A DNA stretch of 10,255 nt from Chloroflexota bacterium (lineage in GTDB: Bacteria > Chloroflexota > Limnocylindria > Limnocylindrales > CSP1-4), in NCBI GenBank assembly GCA_021789355.1, contig JAJYJR010000164.1:1-10255 (forward strand), given 5' to 3'. Below the pieces are notes generated by a model. It did not search any database. It saw only the letters and a program-made list of their open reading frames with translations, and was not told the origin of the DNA. Position 1 is the stretch's first letter. Each line of letters begins with the position of its first letter. Both the position numbers and the translations under genes were made by a program. Of the stretch, positions 6,901-10,255 are shown piece after piece.

Positions 6901-7471
6901 CGACAGCTCAGGCGACGACGGTGGCGCCGCACGGTGGCGTCGTGAGAACCCGCTCGTGATCGACTGGTCGCCCGAGGCGGTGGCCCTACTGCGTCGGCGG
7001 GCGCGCCAGACGGAGAGCTACCGCAAGCCCTACTTTCGGAACGAACACCTCTGGGGCCAGGGTGGGCTTACGTGGAACACGATCGCGAGCTATCTGCGCG
7101 CACGTCAGGTGGCCGAGGGCGCCATCTTCGGACACAAGACGCCGCTGGTGCGCAGCACCGTGGTCTGGCTGCCGCCCGCGGCTCTCCTCGCCGTCATGAA
7201 TGCGCCTCTGCTGGACTTCGCTCTTCGCACCTTCCTCGGCTCTCGGCTGCAGATCGAAGTCGGACACATCCGTAGACTCCCGGTTCCCGTGCTCACTGCC
7301 GATCAGAGCCGTGAGCTCGATACGCTCGGGCGGCGTGCGGTGGGCGCGAAGGCAGCCCGCGACCGTGGTGAACCCGGCGAGTCCCTGGAGGCGCTCGAGG
7401 CCGAGGTCGACCGCTGCGTACGCGAGCTCTACGGGATCGCGCCAGACGCCGACCTGTGGGTGGTGCGATGA
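3908..7471 (+). CDS. Eco57I/PglX/DrmMI-type N6-adenine DNA methyltransferase with specificity domain
   Basis: This 1187-aa protein would transfer a methyl group from S-adenosylmethionine to the N6 of adenine at a specific DNA site. The SAM-binding motif I is DPAVGSGAFP (419-428), followed by FGVDINP (about 469-475) and CADSL (about 510). The catalytic motif IV is NPPY (645-648), typical of gamma-class adenine methylases. Before the core lie family-typical stretches: an N-terminal domain (1-150), a helical part (VTRRFYEQLAVHH; TQILFCYFLQRKGLL near 210-226), FLNGGLFE near 280, DPEMLGKVFENLV near 330 and TVYTPRPVV near 352. The region from about 770 to 1187 looks like a target-recognition domain (PYFRNEHLWG; IFGHKTPLV; RRLPVPVL near the end). 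The length suits PglX, DrmMI and Type IIG methylases. No intact PD-(D/E)xK nuclease was seen at the N-terminus, so cleavage is probably supplied by the next gene. The GTG start has a GGGGAGCAGGA purine stretch upstream; ATG at 3923 is the alternative and lacks one. The stop overlaps the helicase start by ATGA. Confidence 0.93.
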   Translation: MSISAMNLHALRSVADGVALAQLLGYDAQALPIDGTAFGLPGEAVRLRSHANPSDGFGVLVATLETRPRSFKTLGRRLIDGFHDHPLAILGVRGPTADWAEAVVVRPRLIEGAAGSVSISRLTIDPTQPTAHDVAVVDSLAWDAADPTGSQTRIDDALDVERVTRRFYEQLAVHHTAILEAVRAAAAAHPGVSAGVDVGGGPDRVALRIVTQILFCYFLQRKGLLERRADWLSRQFREFTAAGRHGYYQQVLEPLFYEALSKPLAERATPWNEHPGIPFLNGGLFERTYVTTLDLPDEVFSTDGGLLGFLNGWTFTVSEEAADEHDVAVDPEMLGKVFENLVSDEEIRREGTVYTPRPVVQFMCREALVHHLQRAAGLTEEQARTVVTDDEALERLDPIDAAAMARQIDAAVVACRVLDPAVGSGAFPLGMLTEMVRLRRLAYQAIAHREPTAGELWNWKSHAVERCLFGVDINPGAVELCRLRMWLALLVEEETGDVHPLPNLEYRIVCADSLTDFVGGFEVQQTRAGALTIGLDLPDPTALVSLRERYFEQARPAQKAALREELAAEEDTVVEGIFARVVENARLQQRSTQEATRRLGAAATAGVAELRGAYGSRDRVFPLFVPAFQAPEVARAGGWDVVIMNPPYVGRKEVAQRLDARRIADLGLHYGRTYDLMIHFAFRALQFVRRGGVVSMIFNDSIFTSEDADELRRRILPDDAADLELLVTARSRCFEGRAVNGGVVVVAAQQPTRPSVRWVENHGRPTRDLAGASVAVEPTDDCYPIGRSELWVVPRADYLRLPHRPLFRPSRPARQLLGAFERTVAWRDFSRYSTGSGGARRQADWELISDTRALDRWKEAATGTGFYDRLRPGVDFILLGLVLEGGQGLATADDRRFLGAIDGTAEADEARENARRYAALVRGLPGPRALLERELTRGNLERALLTVADAYRPEDLGWPRSGLIRVAPLAAVRATRLTSGEIEDGITAGPTWVPFEKGDSSGDDGGAARWRRENPLVIDWSPEAVALLRRRARQTESYRKPYFRNEHLWGQGGLTWNTIASYLRARQVAEGAIFGHKTPLVRSTVVWLPPAALLAVMNAPLLDFALRTFLGSRLQIEVGHIRRLPVPVLTADQSRELDTLGRRAVGAKAARDRGEPGESLEALEAEVDRCVRELYGIAPDADLWVVR

Positions 7472-10255
7472 CGCTCGCCAAGAGCCCGCTGCTCCTCAGC
7501 TACACCGACAACGAGCTCGCCACGGTCGGCGCGCGGCTCGCCGCCGAGATCGAGAAGAACCCGCGCCGACTGTGGGTCGCCTCGGGCTACTTCGGCGCCT
7601 CGATGTGGGGCGCCATCGGGCCCGCGCTCGAGCGCCTCGCCGAGTTCCGGCTCCTTGTCGGCAAGGACTACCAGCTCGCCAACCTCGATGTCGGCGGAGA
7701 GGAGCGACGCATCGCGGACCTCGTGCGCCAGGCGCTGCAGCAGGAGACAGAGCCGCCGCGGCTCACCACCCGCGGCGAGGCCGAGCACGTCGCGGCGCTC
7801 ATCCGTTTCCTCGAGCGCCACCGCGAGCGGGGCGAGCCGGTCGTCAAGCTCTGGCAGGGCGAGGGCTTCCTGCACGCCAAGGCGTACGTCCTCGACGGTT
7901 CGGTCGGCATCGGCAGCGCGAACATCACGTATGTCGGGCTCATGCAGAACCGCGAGCTGGTCGGCTGGCGCCAGGACAACGTCGTCGTCGAAGAGGTCGC
8001 CGACTGGTTCGAGCGGTACTGGGGACAGCCCGACGCCGTCGACTACACCGACGAGCTCCTCGCGATCCTGCGCGCGACGCCCCTCGTGTCCGAGGAGTAC
8101 ACGCCCCACGACGTCCTCATCAAGACGCTCGCCGCCCGCTACGGGATCGACCGGCCGCCGTCGCTTGAGCAGGCGACGTTCAACCTCAAGTGGTTCCAGG
8201 AGGACGCGGTCTTCCGCCTCATCCGCCTGCTCGACGGCCGTACTCGCGGTGCCCTCCTCGCCGACGCGGTGGGCCTCGGCAAGACGTACATGGCGCTCGG
8301 GGTCATCCACCACTACCTCTACAACGAGCCAGTGAAGCGACCACGCGGCAAGGGCCGCCCGGTGCTCCTCGTCATCCCACGCTCGCTCGAGGAGATGTGG
8401 CGCGCCGCACTCCAGGCGAACAACCTCGACTGGGCCTGCGAGATCCTCACGATCCAGAGCTTCCGCTCCGACTTCGACCCCTCGCCCTACTGGGGCGCGG
8501 ACCTCATCGTCATCGACGAGGCGCATCGCCTGCGCGGCGGGGGCGTGTGGTTCCGCAAGGCGGTCGATCTCGTCGCCGGTGACGGGCGCATCGACCGCCG
8601 CGTGCTCCTCCTCACGGCGACGCCCGTGAACACGGGGATCGAGGACCTCATCAACGAGATCCGCGTGCTGGCCAAGAACCAGCGAAGCGTCTGGGCCCCC
8701 GACGTGGCCGACTTCGAGCGGCACCTCAAGCGCGTTGACGCAGGCGAGGCCGATCCGTTCCCCGTGCTCGATCGGGCCATCGTGCGGCGAAGCCGGAGCG
8801 ATATCCTGCGGGCGCAGGACGAGGCGCGCGCCGCCGGCGTCGCGATCGAGGCCGTCACGCTGCCCGATCGGCGCCCGGTCCACGTCGACCACGCGTATGG
8901 CGGGACGGACCGGCTCTTCGAGCTCTTTGCGCGCACCCTGCGGACGCTCGAGCTCGCCCCCTACGACCTCGAGCGCTTCCGGCGCGTCGATCCCGAGGCC
9001 GTCGTCCCGGTCCCGCTCCACGATGCCGACGGCCGGCCGTTCGATCCCGACGACGCCGGCCTCCTGATCCGACCGGGCACGCTCGCCGCGCTGGCCGCGG
9101 TCGGGCTGCTCGTGCGCTTCCAGTCCTCCATCGAGGCGATCCGCATCAGCCTGCGCCGACTCGACGCGGTCCTGCGCCGCTACGGCGAGGCGCTCGCGTC
9201 CGAGCCGCCGCGCCTCCTCGACCTGCGCGCCGACGCGAGGGTGCGCCAGCTGCTCGCCGACGAGGCGCACGAGGACGTCGACGCAGAGGAGGACCCGGGC
9301 CTCGCCCGCCTCGACGAGATCTGGTCGCGCGTGCTCGAGGCGGCCCCGCTGCTGCCCGACGCCGACGCCTACGACCTGCCGACCGTGCGCGCGTCGATCG
9401 AGCGCGACCGTGAGCGCCTGGCCACGCTGGCCGCGGCGCTGCCCGTGGCCGCGGAGGACGGCAAGGTCGCGGCCCTCGTCGCGGCGCTCCGCCGTACGCC
9501 GGAGGGCCGCCCGGGCTCGCCCGGGCTCGCCGGCCGCAAGACGCTCGTCTTCACGCAGTTCCGCGACACGGCGGTGTACCTCGAGCGCCGGATTGCCGAG
9601 GCTGGGTTCCGCGTCGCGCGGATCGACGGCTCGGTCTCCGCAGGGGACCGCACGGCGATCACCGCCTGGTTCGACCCAGATCGCCGCGCCGCCGCCGTGA
9701 CCGCCGCACGCGTCCCCGAGCCCGAGATCCTCGTCTCGACCGACGTCCTCGCCGAGGGCCACAACCTCCAGCTCGCCGACTGCGCCATCAACTACGACCT
9801 GCACTTCAACCCGCAGGTGGCGGTCCAGCGCTCGGGTCGGATCGATCGCCTCGGGTCTCCGCACCCCCTGGTGTGGCTCGTCTCGTTCCTGCCGCCCGAG
9901 GCGCTCGAGCGCCACATCGGCCTCCTCGCCCGTCTCGACGATCGTTTCCGCCGCATCCACGGCCTCGGGCTGGGGGACGAGCAGGTCACCACGATCGCGG
10001 GGGATCGGCCGGGACGGACGCTCGAGCAGATGCGCCGCCTGTACCGACGCGACGACGCGACGGTGCTCGACGAGATCGAGCGATCCTGGACGCTGGGTTC
10101 GACGGACTACATGCGCCAGCCGCTCGAAGCGTTCCTGCAGCGGGCCGGGCACGAGCGGCTCTCGCGGATCCCGATGGGCGTCTCGTCGGTGAAGCGCCTG
10201 CCTGCCGACTGGACCCACGGCGAGGGTGTCTTCATCGCCTTCGCCTCGCCGACCG
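7468..10255 (+). CDS. PLD-domain/SNF2-type helicase fusion, 3' end beyond window
   Basis: 929 residues are visible and the frame is still open at the right edge. The N-terminal 200 residues form a phospholipase-D-type nuclease domain with one HKD motif (H136, K138, D143 in FLHAKAYVLDG, then N152 in GSANIT). A single HKD copy implies a dimer. An SNF2/RapA-type superfamily 2 ATPase follows, with Walker A GLGKT (269-273), DEAH (350-353), TATP (383-386), VFTQFR (694-699), STDVLAEGHNL (757-767) and QRSGRIDRLG (787-796). The two RecA lobes are parted by a helical insert of about 250 residues (440-690) containing FQSSIEAIRISLRRL, typical of this subgroup. Such ATPases move along duplex DNA rather than unwinding it. 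ATG 7468 overlaps the methylase stop (ATGA), so the two are translationally coupled and almost surely one system. The likely role is translocation and cleavage of unmodified DNA. DISARM DrmD is an SNF2 relative, but there the PLD protein (DrmC) is separate. Confidence 0.93.
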   Translation, partial: MTLAKSPLLLSYTDNELATVGARLAAEIEKNPRRLWVASGYFGASMWGAIGPALERLAEFRLLVGKDYQLANLDVGGEERRIADLVRQALQQETEPPRLTTRGEAEHVAALIRFLERHRERGEPVVKLWQGEGFLHAKAYVLDGSVGIGSANITYVGLMQNRELVGWRQDNVVVEEVADWFERYWGQPDAVDYTDELLAILRATPLVSEEYTPHDVLIKTLAARYGIDRPPSLEQATFNLKWFQEDAVFRLIRLLDGRTRGALLADAVGLGKTYMALGVIHHYLYNEPVKRPRGKGRPVLLVIPRSLEEMWRAALQANNLDWACEILTIQSFRSDFDPSPYWGADLIVIDEAHRLRGGGVWFRKAVDLVAGDGRIDRRVLLLTATPVNTGIEDLINEIRVLAKNQRSVWAPDVADFERHLKRVDAGEADPFPVLDRAIVRRSRSDILRAQDEARAAGVAIEAVTLPDRRPVHVDHAYGGTDRLFELFARTLRTLELAPYDLERFRRVDPEAVVPVPLHDADGRPFDPDDAGLLIRPGTLAALAAVGLLVRFQSSIEAIRISLRRLDAVLRRYGEALASEPPRLLDLRADARVRQLLADEAHEDVDAEEDPGLARLDEIWSRVLEAAPLLPDADAYDLPTVRASIERDRERLATLAAALPVAAEDGKVAALVAALRRTPEGRPGSPGLAGRKTLVFTQFRDTAVYLERRIAEAGFRVARIDGSVSAGDRTAITAWFDPDRRAAAVTAARVPEPEILVSTDVLAEGHNLQLADCAINYDLHFNPQVAVQRSGRIDRLGSPHPLVWLVSFLPPEALERHIGLLARLDDRFRRIHGLGLGDEQVTTIAGDRPGRTLEQMRRLYRRDDATVLDEIERSWTLGSTDYMRQPLEAFLQRAGHERLSRIPMGVSSVKRLPADWTHGEGVFIAFASPT
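9511..9530 (+). repeat. Perfect 10-bp tandem duplication inside the helicase gene
   Basis: CCGGGCTCGC occurs twice head to tail in the loop just before the second RecA lobe (encoding RPGSPGLAGRK). The unit is not a multiple of three, so gain or loss of one copy would shift the frame. With only two copies it is probably an ordinary feature of GC-rich coding sequence. Confidence 0.6.

Noticed and set aside
3908..7471. Assignment of the methylase as BREX PglX
   Set aside because: Length and motifs would fit, but no pglZ, brxC or brxL gene is in the window and the partner is a PLD-SNF2 fusion. The sequence supports the broader Eco57I/PglX/DrmMI type only, so no gene symbol is given.
9511..9530. 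10-bp tandem repeat as a phase-variation switch of the helicase
   Set aside because: There are only two copies, in a GC-rich loop where such repeats arise easily, and the frame is intact. Noted as a repeat only.
7429..10218. 929-aa open frame on the minus strand opposite the PLD-helicase gene
   Set aside because: It is an antisense shadow caused by high GC at third positions. Its product is a low-complexity R/E/D/V mixture with no motif, while the plus strand has all the helicase motifs in order.
1..10255. tRNA or rRNA genes, CRISPR arrays and att sites
   Set aside because: I looked for cloverleaf-like stretches, regularly spaced repeats of 25-40 bp and long direct repeats, and saw none. 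The only regular array is the short GTAAG/CTTAC group.

Overview
This is a high-GC window (roughly 70% by eye) from a bacterium with GGAGG-type ribosome binding sites and GTG/ATG starts. It is most like Actinomycetota or a high-GC Chloroflexota; the sequence does not settle which. The content is accessory rather than core: an insertion sequence, several small orphan genes with zinc-ribbon motifs, and a large two-gene methylase/helicase module of the restriction or phage-defence kind.

Layout: (1) Positions 1-1195 are the right part of an ISL3-family insertion sequence. Its transposase has the DDE residues and an N-terminal Cys-rich motif, runs in from beyond the left edge, and is followed by a probable right terminal inverted repeat. 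(2) Positions 1241-2355 hold three small minus-strand genes: a 62-aa acidic protein, then (after a hairpin with a perfect 13-bp stem) a 126-aa zinc-ribbon protein translationally coupled to a 129-aa two-TM protein with a SHOCT-like C-terminus. (3) Positions 2356-2741 are a gene-free divergent region with several GC-rich hairpins and a TTGACA box. (4) Positions 2742-2975 encode a 77-aa CxxC...CxxC protein on the plus strand. (5) Positions 2976-3187 are intergenic. They contain a compact array of four GTAAG/CTTAC motifs at 18-20 bp spacing, two in each orientation, just upstream of a 204-aa protein of unknown function (3188-3802). (6) Positions 3908-7471 encode a 1187-aa Eco57I/PglX/DrmMI-type N6-adenine methyltransferase with a C-terminal specificity-type domain. 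It overlaps by ATGA a gene (7468 to beyond the window end) for a protein that fuses an N-terminal phospholipase-D-type HKD domain to an SNF2/RapA-type helicase.

How the genes may work together: the methylase and the PLD-helicase are almost certainly co-transcribed and co-translated. The likeliest reading is that the methylase marks and recognises host sites, while the helicase translocates on unmodified DNA with the HKD domain as nuclease. That would be a split relative of the single-chain Type ISP enzymes, or a DISARM/BREX-like module whose remaining genes lie to the right. The 204-aa gene and its operator-like array could be an accessory or regulator, but nothing in its sequence proves this. 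The left-hand small genes and the IS look like mobile-island cargo next to the defence locus.
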